Part shown: piece after piece, positions 38,851 through 47,449 of the stretch
How the letters are laid out: every line of letters begins with the position of its first letter
Position numbering within the stretch: position 1 is the first letter of the stretch
Source: an uncultured Methylobacter sp.
GTDB taxonomy: Bacteria > Pseudomonadota > Gammaproteobacteria > Methylococcales > Methylomonadaceae
DNA length: 64,000 nucleotides
NCBI GenBank assembly: GCA_903832775.1
Contig: CAILCX010000176.1
Location: forward strand, 1-64,000
Direction: 5' to 3'
Notes under the pieces: model-generated
Database searches by the model: none
Told to the model about the DNA's origin: nothing
Seen by the model: only the letters and a program-made list of their open reading frames with translations
Made by a program: the position numbers and the translations under genes

Positions 38851-39687
38851 TTACTCGGTTGATATTTTTGCCAGCGTTAAAATAAAGTCGGTTTCGATTT
38901 CGAGAGCCACTTCATCTTTAATGGCTTTCTGAACGGTTTCATTGGCACGCCAGGCAAAGGGCGTCATGGTCAGTAGTGCAATTCTTTCCTGAGGTGTCGG
39001 CGTAATTTTATAACTGATGCGTTGCGTATTAAGCATGGTAAAGCCTTGTGGCAACTGATTTTCCAGGATATGTTCCTGGGCATTGGCATAAATAAATTCT
39101 TTAAGTTGCCAGAGATGTCTCGGTCCTGGCGTTACCATTAATAAAAGCCCCGAAGTTTTCAGCACTCGCTTGAGTTCTTGTTCATTTGACGGAGCAAATA
39201 TCTTTAGCACCATATCAAAATAGTGATCGCTATATGGCAGGCGATTTGAACTGGCAACAACGAAACTGGCATTGGTATGTTTTTTTGCAGCAGCAACAAT
39301 GGCGAATTTTGAGATGTCCAGGCCATGCTGCAGCATTTTATGTGTACAAAGACTTTCGATTTTTCGGCTGTAGTAGCCTTCACCGCAGCCAAGATCCAAG
39401 AGCTGATCGGGTTTATTTACCTCAATGAACATCGATAACACTTTTGCCAGGGGTTCGTAATAGCCAGCTTCTAAAAACTCTCGTCGGGATTGCATCATGG
39501 CCTTGTTATCGCCAGGATCATTAGAGTGTTTATACTGCACCGGTAATAAATTTAAATAACCTTCTTTTGCAAGATCGAAGTGATGGTTATTTTGGCAAGC
39601 GTAGGATTTGGTCGATGGTGTCAGTTGAAGTAAAGCACCGCAAACTGGGCATAAATAGCAGGGCAGGGAAGTCGTATTTTGAAGCAT
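38851..39687 (-). CDS. rlmA: 23S rRNA (guanine-N1)-methyltransferase, RlmA type
   Basis: RlmA methylates G745 of 23S rRNA. An N-terminal zinc finger (CPVC ... ACQNNHHFD) is followed by the family linker DLAKEGYLNLL and NDPGDNKAMMQSRREFLEAGYY, and then the SAM-binding motif LLDLGCGEGYYS. At 278 residues it matches E. coli RlmA (269). The ORF-track start is a TTG; I chose the in-frame ATG at 39687 (MLQNTTSLPC), closer to the zinc finger. Confidence 0.9.
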   Translation of the reverse strand: MLQNTTSLPCYLCPVCGALLQLTPSTKSYACQNNHHFDLAKEGYLNLLPVQYKHSNDPGDNKAMMQSRREFLEAGYYEPLAKVLSMFIEVNKPDQLLDLGCGEGYYSRKIESLCTHKMLQHGLDISKFAIVAAAKKHTNASFVVASSNRLPYSDHYFDMVLKIFAPSNEQELKRVLKTSGLLLMVTPGPRHLWQLKEFIYANAQEHILENQLPQGFTMLNTQRISYKITPTPQERIALLTMTPFAWRANETVQKAIKDEVALEIETDFILTLAKISTE

Positions 39688-39762
39688 GGCAACAGGCAAT
39701 GCGGTCTTTATTCGAGATAAAGCAGGAGAAAATCGGGATGTTTACACGGAACTTATAAAAGT

Positions 39763-39792
39763 GAACAGGATCAACCGGAGTCAATCCTGTTC
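39763..39792 (-). terminator. terminator-like hairpin after SmbP-like gene
   Basis: GAACAGGAT (39763-39771) and ATCCTGTTC (39784-39792) pair perfectly. Read on the minus strand it starts 24 bp after the stop of the SmbP-like gene and is followed by ACTTTT. Confidence 0.65.
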
Positions 39793-39815
39793 GCTTTAAA
39801 AAACAGATCTAATGA

Positions 39816-40142
39816 TTAGATTGTTTTGAAGAAACCTATTGCTTTGTTCAATTCAGCTGTAGCTTTTGCTTCATCAGCACTTTTGCCAATGATTTGTGCT
39901 TTAATCAAGCTTGCAAGACCTTGTTTTACAGCTTCTTCGTGTCCGACGATTTCATCAGAAGCGCCACGAGCCGCTTTTTCATGAATATAAGCAGCATTAA
40001 AATCGTGTTTTACGATTTCAGCAATAGCTTGTTCAATATGTGAAATAGCGCGTGCAGCTGGATCTTCGGCCAAAGCAACTGTGCTAGCACCTAAAGAAAG
40101 AGCCATAGAAAGTGTAAGTACTGTTTTTTTAATTAAGTTCAT
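39816..40142 (-). CDS. second SmbP-like periplasmic protein
   Basis: 108 residues with a signal peptide (ALSLGASTVALAED) and helical repeats carrying regularly placed histidines (ISHIEQAIAEIVKHDF, YIHEKAARGA, VGHEEAVKQG). It resembles the SmbP-like protein at 36743-37084 in length, secretion and repeat style but has fewer histidines in the second half. The ORF-track start is TTG; the ATG at 40142 is preferred. Metal binding is inferred from family resemblance only. Confidence 0.75.
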   Translation of the reverse strand: MNLIKKTVLTLSMALSLGASTVALAEDPAARAISHIEQAIAEIVKHDFNAAYIHEKAARGASDEIVGHEEAVKQGLASLIKAQIIGKSADEAKATAELNKAIGFFKTI

Positions 40143-40516
40143 AGTCAATTGATAATGATGTTCGGAGGAAAATTCCAGATGGAACCTGTGAAGAAATTAT
40201 TGAAAAAGCACTGCCCTTTCGAGGGGTATCATATACGATTATCGATTTTCTCCTACAGGCAATTGCAATTTAAACGCCCAAAATGGTGCCATAAAGAATA
40301 AACATCTTTTAGGTTTCTGTATTTATTGGTTATTATTAAATTGCAGAGAGAATAAAGTCAGTGCAAGCACGGTAAGCATTAACTCACTAATTGAGCAATT
40401 AACTACGCTAAACCCGGAATATTAAAGTTATAGTTCTTAATCCTGTTACTTTATGGCCAGACAGATTAAGGTTAGCGCTAAAATCAAATTTTAATTCACC
40501 CAAGCTGGACTATTTT
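40143..40516. other. 374-bp divergent intergenic region
   Basis: Separates the minus-strand SmbP-like gene and the plus-strand DUF1348 gene. AT-rich, with presumed promoters for both. I see no ORF or strong inverted repeat. Confidence 0.4.
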
Positions 40517-40996
40517 ATGAATAACACCCAAGAAGCTCGCCCCCCCTTTCCTCCTTTTACCCGTGAGACGGCATCCCAAAAAGTACGTATGGCCGAAGAT
40601 GGTTGGAACAATCGTGATCCTCAGCGTGTCGCCCTGGCTTACACTATTGATAGTGTGTGGCGAAATCGTGCTGAATTTCCGGTTGGTCGCGAGCAAATCA
40701 TAGCGTTTCTTACCCAAAAATGGGCAAAAGAACATGAGTATCGCCTGATCAAAGAACTCTGGGCTTTTGACGGCAATCATATTGCCGTTCGTTTTGCTTA
40801 TGAATGGCACAACGATAACAATGAATGGTTCCGTTCTTACGGCAATGAAAACTGGGAATTCGACCAAAACGGTTTGATGCAGCGTCGTTACGCAAGTATT
40901 AATGATTTATCTATTCAAGAAACTGACCGCAAATTTCATTGGTCGCAAGGTCGTCGACCAGATGAACATCCCGGTTTAAGCGACTTGGGTTTGTAA
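40517..40996 (+). CDS. DUF1348 / NTF2-like protein
   Basis: 159-residue soluble protein of the DUF1348 nuclear-transport-factor-2-like superfamily, with typical stretches [45 protein letters not shown] and the C-terminal [11 protein letters not shown] ... [16 protein letters not shown]2-like folds form a conical pocket for small molecules; the activity of this family is unknown. It is 12 bp upstream of nspC on the same strand, so it is probably co-transcribed with it. Confidence 0.88.
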   Translation: MNNTQEARPPFPPFTRETASQKVRMAEDGWNNRDPQRVALAYTIDSVWRNRAEFPVGREQIIAFLTQKWAKEHEYRLIKELWAFDGNHIAVRFAYEWHNDNNEWFRSYGNENWEFDQNGLMQRRYASINDLSIQETDRKFHWSQGRRPDEHPGLSDLGL

Positions 40997-41008
40997 TTTA
41001 TTTAAGTG

Positions 41009-42172
41009 ATGGATTTTAATGGTTTAAAAGAAAGCGTTTATACGTCGCCTGCATTTGTCATTGATGAAGTAGAGGTCACAAGAACCCTTGAAATTTTGGC
41101 CGATCTCAGAAACCAGTGTGGCGTTAAAGTTTTATATTCGATCAAGGCCTTGCCACTAAAGGCAATTCTGGACTTGGCAAAGCCTTATGTTGATGGCTTT
41201 TCAGTCAGTTCCTTATTTGAAGCGCGATTGGCTGACGAAGCGCTTCGTCAAGGTGCGAAACAGGTTTTGCCGGGGCAGGGCGGTATTCATTTGACTACCC
41301 CCGGCCTTAGAGCGGATGAACTGCAAGAGTTGGCTACGCTGTGTTCGCATATCAGTTTTAATTCCGTATCCCAGTATCAACGTTTTGGGGAAGTGGCTCA
41401 GGAACAGTCTTCTATCGGTTTGAGGGTTAACCCCAAGTTGTCTTTTTTAAATGACGAGCGTTTTGATCCGTGCCGACAGCAATCCAAGTTAGGTGTTGCT
41501 CTTTCGGAAATTACTCATCTGGAACAAGTTCAGGGATTGCATGTTCATAATATTTTCTCGGCTACCGATTTTACGCCACTCCTTAAAACGATCGATAAAC
41601 TAAAACAGCATCTGGGGCCAAGATTGGCTGAACTGGAGTGGCTGAATATCGGTGGAGGCTATTTGTTTAATCAAATTAAAGATCATCAACCTTTTGTGGA
41701 GTTGGTGACAAAGCTGAAACACGATTATGGATTGGAAGTTTATATCGAGCCGGGCAAAGCTATTGTTGGTCAAGCCGGCTATTTAGTCGCGACAGTGCTT
41801 GATAGTTTTGTTAGCGACGGTGCCAACATGGTTGTTTTGGATACTTCTATTAACCATAATCCTGAAGTTTTTGAATACCAACGTCAGCCTGAATTACACG
41901 AACACGATCCCACTGCAAGTTATACAGCGACTTTGGCGGGCTGTACTTGTCTGGCTGGCGATATTTTTGGACGGTATCAGTTTAAAAATCCCCTGGCAAT
42001 TGGCGATAAAGTCGTTTTCAAAAATGTTGGTGCCTATTCTTTAATTAAAGCTAATCGTTTTAATGGCTATAACCTTCCCGATATTTACCTCAGCCATTCG
42101 TTTAGCGTAAAAAAATTAAAACAGTTTGCTTATGAGGATTATCGACGGCAATGGTTACCTGAGTATTTATAA
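41009..42172 (+). CDS. nspC: carboxynorspermidine/carboxyspermidine decarboxylase
   Basis: NspC is a PLP enzyme of the alanine-racemase fold that makes norspermidine or spermidine from the carboxy precursors, the route used instead of S-adenosylmethionine decarboxylase. PLP lysine is in LYSIKALPL. GLHVHNI, NIGGGYLF and EPGKAIVG are phosphate and active-site loops. The catalytic cysteine region is LAGCTCLAGD. The ORF-track start is GTG at 41006; the adjacent ATG at 41009 is equally placed and preferred. The usual partner, carboxynorspermidine dehydrogenase, is not in this window. Confidence 0.92.
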   Translation: MDFNGLKESVYTSPAFVIDEVEVTRTLEILADLRNQCGVKVLYSIKALPLKAILDLAKPYVDGFSVSSLFEARLADEALRQGAKQVLPGQGGIHLTTPGLRADELQELATLCSHISFNSVSQYQRFGEVAQEQSSIGLRVNPKLSFLNDERFDPCRQQSKLGVALSEITHLEQVQGLHVHNIFSATDFTPLLKTIDKLKQHLGPRLAELEWLNIGGGYLFNQIKDHQPFVELVTKLKHDYGLEVYIEPGKAIVGQAGYLVATVLDSFVSDGANMVVLDTSINHNPEVFEYQRQPELHEHDPTASYTATLAGCTCLAGDIFGRYQFKNPLAIGDKVVFKNVGAYSLIKANRFNGYNLPDIYLSHSFSVKKLKQFAYEDYRRQWLPEYL

Positions 42173-42366
42173 AAATGAGTTGTGTGCTAAACGCAACAGA
42201 TTTGCCGGGTTGTGACATAAATGACTAGAATCATTAAGAAATGTAAATATACCAACAAATTCAATCATCTATTATCATAGGGTTTAAATTTGACAATGAT
42301 TGCTACCTTAAATTAAGCTTAAACAAACTTAAAAAATGTAATTAAACTTTCTATTGAGTCATATTT

Positions 42367-42714
42367 ATGAAAAATTTATTTAATTTGTTGCTTAAAACTC
42401 TCAGTGCAATGTGTTTTACGATGTTTTGTTTATCCGCTCATGCAGAAGTTGATGCGGATGGCGCTAAAGACTTTGCCAAACAAAATAATTGTTTCAGATG
42501 CCATGGTGTCGATAAAGATAAAGACGGTCCTGCATTTACCAAGAGTGCCGCAAAGTTCAAAGCCGATCCTAAAGGCGAAGAAAAACTGTTACACCATCTT
42601 ACTTCAGGCGAAAAAGCCAAGTTCCCTGACGGTCATGAAGAAGATCACATGATCTTAAAATCGGACGACCAAAGTAAAATCAAAAATCTGGTTGACTGGA
42701 TTTTGTCTTTATAA
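42367..42714 (+). CDS. small class I-like c-type cytochrome
   Basis: 115-residue periplasmic cytochrome with a signal peptide (ending near SAHA), a CFRCH heme site at residues 42-46 and a later methionine (EEDHMILK) that could be the sixth ligand. The fold is that of short monoheme class I cytochromes. It is 213 bp upstream of the decaheme cytochrome gene on the same strand. I infer that it shuttles electrons to or from the outer-membrane conduit. Start ATG at 42367. Confidence 0.85.
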   Translation: MKNLFNLLLKTLSAMCFTMFCLSAHAEVDADGAKDFAKQNNCFRCHGVDKDKDGPAFTKSAAKFKADPKGEEKLLHHLTSGEKAKFPDGHEEDHMILKSDDQSKIKNLVDWILSL

Positions 42715-42927
42715 GTCTCAGTTATCTTGAAGATCCATTTTTTGTCTTCAATTCAATCATTTCAATTCATCCGGATCGGGTTGGAACCTTGGGCAACCAC
42801 TCAAGTAGCTTCAACCCACCGTTTAAAACGTTAACTATCTCACCGGTTTGGTAGCATAAATTTTCTATGTGCCTTATCTTGCCCTGGCTTTACTTGTGAG
42901 CCATAAGACTTACTGGACAATTGTCTA

Positions 42928-43878
42928 ATGAATATATTACTAAAAATAATCCTCCTGTTTGGACTTTTAACGATGTCTGTCTACGCTGAAAACACAGCGG
43001 CTCCAGTAAAAGCACCTACAGCAAAGCCATCCGATTCTTTGAACAAAGATTCTGCCTGTACCAAGTGTCACGATGAAAACGAAAGCAAACCCATTTTGGC
43101 GATTGCCCAGACCGCACATGGCAACAAAGCCGATTCACGCACGCCTTCCTGTCAGTCTTGTCATGGCGAGAGTGAAAAACATATGAGCAATAAAACCGTT
43201 GCTCCCGATGTTATTTTTGGCCTGAAGAAAGGCGCTTTTTCGCCAAATGAAGCCAAAGATCAGAATACGGCGTGTTTGACTTGTCACGACAAAGACCAAA
43301 AACGTACTCATTGGCAAGGTGGTGCTCACCAGGTCGCTGACGTAGCCTGTACCTCGTGCCACGTAACGCATACCGCCCATGACAAGGTACGTGACAAACA
43401 GACGCAACCCGAAGTTTGTTTTACCTGTCACAAAGATCAACGTGCGCAAGTTAAAAAGTTTTCGCATCATCCGATAGGCGAAGGCAAAGTCGCTTGTGCT
43501 GATTGCCATAATCCGCATGGTTCAGCCGGTCCAAAAATGCTGGTTAAAAATACCGTTACCGAAACCTGCTACACCTGTCATGCGGAAAAACGCGGACCGT
43601 TGTTGTGGGAACATCAGCCAGTAACAGAAGATTGTACCAATTGCCATACGCCACATGGTTCTAATATTACACCGTTGTTGAAGTCACGGGCCCCATTCTT
43701 GTGTCAGGAGTGTCATGATGGTCCGCATGCTAGTAGAAGTCCAGTTGCAGAAAGTGCTGAAGGTATTCAAGGTGGTGCTACTAGCGCTAGTGCGAACACT
43801 ACGGGTAGAGCTTGTATGAATTGCCATAGCATGGTGCATGGTTCGAATGATCCTGCCGGCGCACTTTTGCATCGCTAA
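42928..43878 (+). CDS. periplasmic decaheme cytochrome, MtrA/DmsE/PioA family
   Basis: 316 residues with a signal peptide ending VYAEN and exactly ten CxxCH heme sites: CTKCH, CQSCH, CLTCH, CTSCH, CFTCH, CADCH, CYTCH, CTNCH, CQECH and CMNCH. This is the DmsE/MtrA decaheme family that inserts into an MtrB/PioB barrel and carries electrons across the outer membrane. The gene is followed at 19 bp by the barrel gene. Ten hemes and about 300 residues match MtrA of Shewanella. Direction (reduction of external acceptors or oxidation of external donors) cannot be told from sequence. Confidence 0.95.
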   Translation: MNILLKIILLFGLLTMSVYAENTAAPVKAPTAKPSDSLNKDSACTKCHDENESKPILAIAQTAHGNKADSRTPSCQSCHGESEKHMSNKTVAPDVIFGLKKGAFSPNEAKDQNTACLTCHDKDQKRTHWQGGAHQVADVACTSCHVTHTAHDKVRDKQTQPEVCFTCHKDQRAQVKKFSHHPIGEGKVACADCHNPHGSAGPKMLVKNTVTETCYTCHAEKRGPLLWEHQPVTEDCTNCHTPHGSNITPLLKSRAPFLCQECHDGPHASRSPVAESAEGIQGGATSASANTTGRACMNCHSMVHGSNDPAGALLHR

Positions 43879-43897
43879 ACTGTATTAGGAGACACTC

Positions 43898-46258
43898 ATG
43901 AAAACTCAAGATAAAGAAATGAAAGTCAGTGTTTTGGCTTTAGCGGTGCGTTGCGCATTGATGGCAGCGGTTACTTTCCCGTTGGTTGCTCAGGCAGATG
44001 ATGATGCGTATGCCTTGACCCATCCGACTAATATGGTTGATTTTGGTGCCTTGTATTCCAGTCAAAGTTCGGCCAAGTTCGGTGAATATAATGGTCTGAA
44101 CGAAGAAGGCTTTTATGGTTTGGGCGGTTTTGATGTGCGCGGCGGCAAAGGCTACGATAGTGCAAATAGTGCCTTACGTTGGAAACTAAACGGAACTAAC
44201 CTTGGCACTACTTCCCGTAATTTGGGGGCCTCAATTAGCGAGCAGGGTAAATGGAAGATAAACCTGGGTTATGACGAATTGCAACATAACATAACCGATA
44301 CTTATCAAACTCCTTTTCAAGAAGATAGAGGTGGAAATAATTTTACCCTTCCTGCTAATTTTGGCAAACCTGCTGGTACAGTCCTTACTAATACAAATAA
44401 TTTAGGTGCATCTAGGTTAAATGCGTTCCATACTGAAAAGGAGTACACCACACGCAGGAACTCCTCTCTTGGAACTTCCTATACATTCGGAGAGCAATTA
44501 AGTGCACAGATTGATTATAATCATCTAGAACAGTCTGGTGCCAAGCTTATAGGCACTGGGGCACAAGGAGGTATAAATCTCGCTGGAACTAGTACAGGTA
44601 AAGCCGAAGCAGTTAATATCCTGTTTAACCCTACCAGTTACAGTACGGATAATATAACTGCAGCTCTGAATTGGAAAGGTGAAAAGGCTCATCTAAGCGG
44701 AGGTTACTATGGATCCATCTTTCATGATGATTATAACAGTTTGAGTTGGCAAAATGGGGTAGCCAGCGCTGCCTCCACTTGTACGGGGTCAGGTTGCTTT
44801 ACAAATAACACTATGAGTACCGCTCCGAGTAATAGTTTGCACCAAGCGAATCTCTCCGGTGGATATGATTTTTCATCTGCCACGAAGTTGGTTGGCGGTT
44901 TTTCTTACGGTTATAACACACAAAACTCCAGTTTCGCACCAACCCTCATACCACAAGCAAGTGGAATTGCATCTAGTATGATGTGGGGGAGCGGATATCC
45001 ATCGTCGCTGAATGGAGTTGTGGAGACTACGCATGGCGACTTAAAACTAACCAATCAAAGTATAAAGGATTTGACTTTAAGCGCCGGATTTAAATTCAAT
45101 GAGCGTGACAATAGCACGGATTCTTCTATCTACCGTTATAAAGCCATCAACGATGCTAATGCAGCAATCCAAACTGCAGTTCCTGTTACAAATTACACTG
45201 GAATTAATACACCGTATAGCAACAGAAAAACACAATATGAAGTAGCCGCTGCTTATCGTCTGACCAATGCACAGAATCTGCGTTTAGCCTATGAGCGTGA
45301 AGATATCAAACGTTGGTGTAATGGTGTGATAGGCGGTGCTCAATGTATTTCAAGTCCAACCAGTGAGGAGGATAAAGTTGGTTTAACCTATCGTTTAAAA
45401 GTGTTTAATGATGTAAATTTTAATGCTGGCTATAGTTATGCCAAGCGTAACGCGCACTTTGATCATAATTTCCTTGCTAATGATGGAAATCGATCAATCA
45501 CAAGCGTTGGAGGGTCTCATTCGGTTCTTAACGGAGCTGATTTGATTGGTTTCGTAGCGTATCCTTATGCTAATCGTAATCAGAATCTGGGTAAAGCTGG
45601 CATCAATTGGCAACTTACCCAAAAGATTGATTTTGGTGTGAATGGAAATTACAAATATGACGATTACGATGCAATGTTAGGTGTCCAGAATGGGCACTCG
45701 GCGGGTGTAAGTGTGGATGCTGCTTATAATTATGAAGAAAACAGTAGCGTTTCTGCCTATTGGAGTTGGCAAAATGGGAAGAGAAATTTGCGCAATGGAA
45801 CTGGGCCAAGTAATACGACTGCCAACGTATCAAATATTGGTATATGGACCAATCAGCTTGAGGATAACAGTAACACCGTCGGCTTACTTACCCGGAATGG
45901 TGGTTTGCTAGGTGGCAAACTGGAAGTTATAGGTGATTTTTCTTATGCTCTTGACTCTTCAGCCTATTCAACTCAAGTTCCCTATCTTTCAACATGCAGC
46001 GCAGCAACTACACTTAGTTGTGGAAATGTGTCACCAATTAAGAACGAGTTGATTAGTCTAAAACTTACCGGTAACTATAAAGTCCATAAAAATGGAAAAG
46101 TGGCTTTGGCTTACATATATCAGAAATTAAATAGCAATGACTATTTTTATAATGGTCAGCAGTATGGTTACACGCCAAGCACTCTTGTGCCGACCAACTT
46201 ACAGCCTCAGGATTATACGGTTAATGTAGTCGCGCTGTCTTACAGTTTGGCGTTCTAG
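43898..46258 (+). CDS. MtrB/PioB family decaheme-associated outer membrane beta-barrel
   Basis: 786-residue outer-membrane porin-like protein with a signal peptide ending VAQADD and many alternating aromatic/polar beta strands. It ends in a C-terminal strand with terminal phenylalanine (VVALSYSLAF), typical of barrel proteins. The N-terminal VDFGALYSSQSSAKFGEYNGL matches the MtrB/PioB opening, though the N-terminal CxxC of Shewanella MtrB is absent. Directly after the decaheme gene, it forms the sheath of the conduit. AGGAG lies just before the ATG. A 52-bp palindrome follows. Confidence 0.92.
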   Translation: MKTQDKEMKVSVLALAVRCALMAAVTFPLVAQADDDAYALTHPTNMVDFGALYSSQSSAKFGEYNGLNEEGFYGLGGFDVRGGKGYDSANSALRWKLNGTNLGTTSRNLGASISEQGKWKINLGYDELQHNITDTYQTPFQEDRGGNNFTLPANFGKPAGTVLTNTNNLGASRLNAFHTEKEYTTRRNSSLGTSYTFGEQLSAQIDYNHLEQSGAKLIGTGAQGGINLAGTSTGKAEAVNILFNPTSYSTDNITAALNWKGEKAHLSGGYYGSIFHDDYNSLSWQNGVASAASTCTGSGCFTNNTMSTAPSNSLHQANLSGGYDFSSATKLVGGFSYGYNTQNSSFAPTLIPQASGIASSMMWGSGYPSSLNGVVETTHGDLKLTNQSIKDLTLSAGFKFNERDNSTDSSIYRYKAINDANAAIQTAVPVTNYTGINTPYSNRKTQYEVAAAYRLTNAQNLRLAYEREDIKRWCNGVIGGAQCISSPTSEEDKVGLTYRLKVFNDVNFNAGYSYAKRNAHFDHNFLANDGNRSITSVGGSHSVLNGADLIGFVAYPYANRNQNLGKAGINWQLTQKIDFGVNGNYKYDDYDAMLGVQNGHSAGVSVDAAYNYEENSSVSAYWSWQNGKRNLRNGTGPSNTTANVSNIGIWTNQLEDNSNTVGLLTRNGGLLGGKLEVIGDFSYALDSSAYSTQVPYLSTCSAATTLSCGNVSPIKNELISLKLTGNYKVHKNGKVALAYIYQKLNSNDYFYNGQQYGYTPSTLVPTNLQPQDYTVNVVALSYSLAF

Positions 46259-46274
46259 TCAAAAAAACAGCCTT

Positions 46275-46326
46275 ACTTTGTGGGAGCGACGTCTACGTCG
46301 CGACGTAGGCGTCGCTCCCACAAAGT
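46275..46326. repeat. REP-like 52-bp palindrome after MtrB/PioB gene
   Basis: Two 26-base arms meet without a loop (ACTTTGTGGGAGCGACGTCT ... and its complement), with a single mismatch. The GTGGGAGCGAC core resembles gammaproteobacterial REP elements. It lies 16 bp after the barrel gene stop and before the membrane cytochrome gene. It could reduce read-through and set different expression levels within the cluster. Confidence 0.9.
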
Positions 46327-46400
46327 TACGCTACTACGAAGTACAAAGCTATACTTGCAGTAACACACTATATATCAACAACTTTCAGGCGAAAAAATAA

Positions 46401-47126
46401 ATGATCGAACCACGGGATGATTTAACCTTAGGCAAACTTTCTTTGACTTACCGGGTGTTGTTTACCGGCTTTTTACTGGTGATCGGTTTGGGCTTGTGTA
46501 TGGCCGGTGCCCAGATCATGTTGACCCATGGCAAGGCTGACGGCAAGGCCGGCTTGTCGATGGACGATATTGTTTACAGCTATTACGGTAACCGTTCCGG
46601 TTCCAAACTTGAGTCCGCGTTAACCGGCAAAATGAAAGACAAAGCACCGGCTGACGTTAATTTTATGTTGATTAAATGGGTGCGTGAGGATGCACCGGCT
46701 GCGGAATGGAGCAAAGTCGGGCCTTTATTGGAAAAGCATTGTGCAAATTGCCATGATTCGGAATCGGGTTTACCGGAAGTAGCCAAACTTGAAGTAGCAA
46801 AAGGTATGGCCGAAATCGATCATGGTGCCAGCATCGCCTCGTTGACAAGGGTTTCTCATATCCATTTATTTGGCATTAGTTTTATCTTTTTGTTTGTCGG
46901 CTGGATTTTCGGCATGGCAGAGTTTGATCAACGCTGGAAAGTGATTTTAATTTCTACCCCTTTTGCCTTTCTGGTATTGGATGTCGCTTCCTGGTGGCTG
47001 ACCAAATTCTGGCCCGAATGCGCCTGGTTTACCATGATCGGCGGTTTAGGTTACAGCCTGGCGGCGATGGTGATGTTTGCCACTTCTTTTGCCCAAATGT
47101 GGTTGCCGCGCTGGACCAAGAAATAA
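46401..47126 (+). CDS. four-helix membrane-anchored monoheme c-type cytochrome
   Basis: 241 residues: one N-terminal helix (about 15-40), a periplasmic segment with a heme c site CANCH at residues 114-118, then SHIHLFG opening helix 2 (about 153-172), helix 3 (about 180-200) and helix 4 (about 208-235). Paralogue of the truncated gene at the window's left edge. The SHIHLFG histidines are identical in both and might bind a second heme or contact quinone (inference). Following MtrA/MtrB, it is a candidate inner-membrane partner, since no CymA-type NapC/NirT cytochrome is visible. Confidence 0.82.
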   Translation: MIEPRDDLTLGKLSLTYRVLFTGFLLVIGLGLCMAGAQIMLTHGKADGKAGLSMDDIVYSYYGNRSGSKLESALTGKMKDKAPADVNFMLIKWVREDAPAAEWSKVGPLLEKHCANCHDSESGLPEVAKLEVAKGMAEIDHGASIASLTRVSHIHLFGISFIFLFVGWIFGMAEFDQRWKVILISTPFAFLVLDVASWWLTKFWPECAWFTMIGGLGYSLAAMVMFATSFAQMWLPRWTKK

Positions 47127-47233
47127 TATTAAGCCCATTTTCAGCTTGCGCATGATGGAAGAAGTGTTTGACTGATCATTAAGATTCGATTAGTTTAAAA
47201 ATAGATTATTAACTAAAGCAGGTACTTTCCATT

Positions 47234-47449
47234 ATGAGCATAACCGAACTTCATAAGTTACCTAACATTGAAAAGCTTAAGATCATCGGAGAACTTTGGG
47301 GCGATTTGGTAGTTGATGAAGACAATTTTCCTTGTTTGTCCTGGCATGAAAATGAACTCAAATTGACTGAAGAAAATTTTTTAGCCGGTAACGTCGAAAT
47401 ATTGGATTGGCAGCAAGCCAAGAAAGAGTTGCGTTTAAAATTTGAATGA
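47234..47449 (+). CDS. addiction-module antitoxin component
   Basis: 71-residue protein of the short addiction-module-component type often paired with RelE/ParE toxins. It has an N-terminal helix region (LPNIEKLKIIGELWGDL) and an acidic toxin-binding tail. Its last codons overlap the toxin start by 4 bp, implying coupled translation. The ATG lacks an obvious strong Shine-Dalgarno. Confidence 0.78.
   Translation: MSITELHKLPNIEKLKIIGELWGDLVVDEDNFPCLSWHENELKLTEENFLAGNVEILDWQQAKKELRLKFE

Noticed and set aside
43135-43518. 127-residue minus-strand ORF inside the decaheme gene
   Set aside because: Shadow of the repeated heme-motif coding sequence on the opposite strand. The ten-heme protein explains the sequence.
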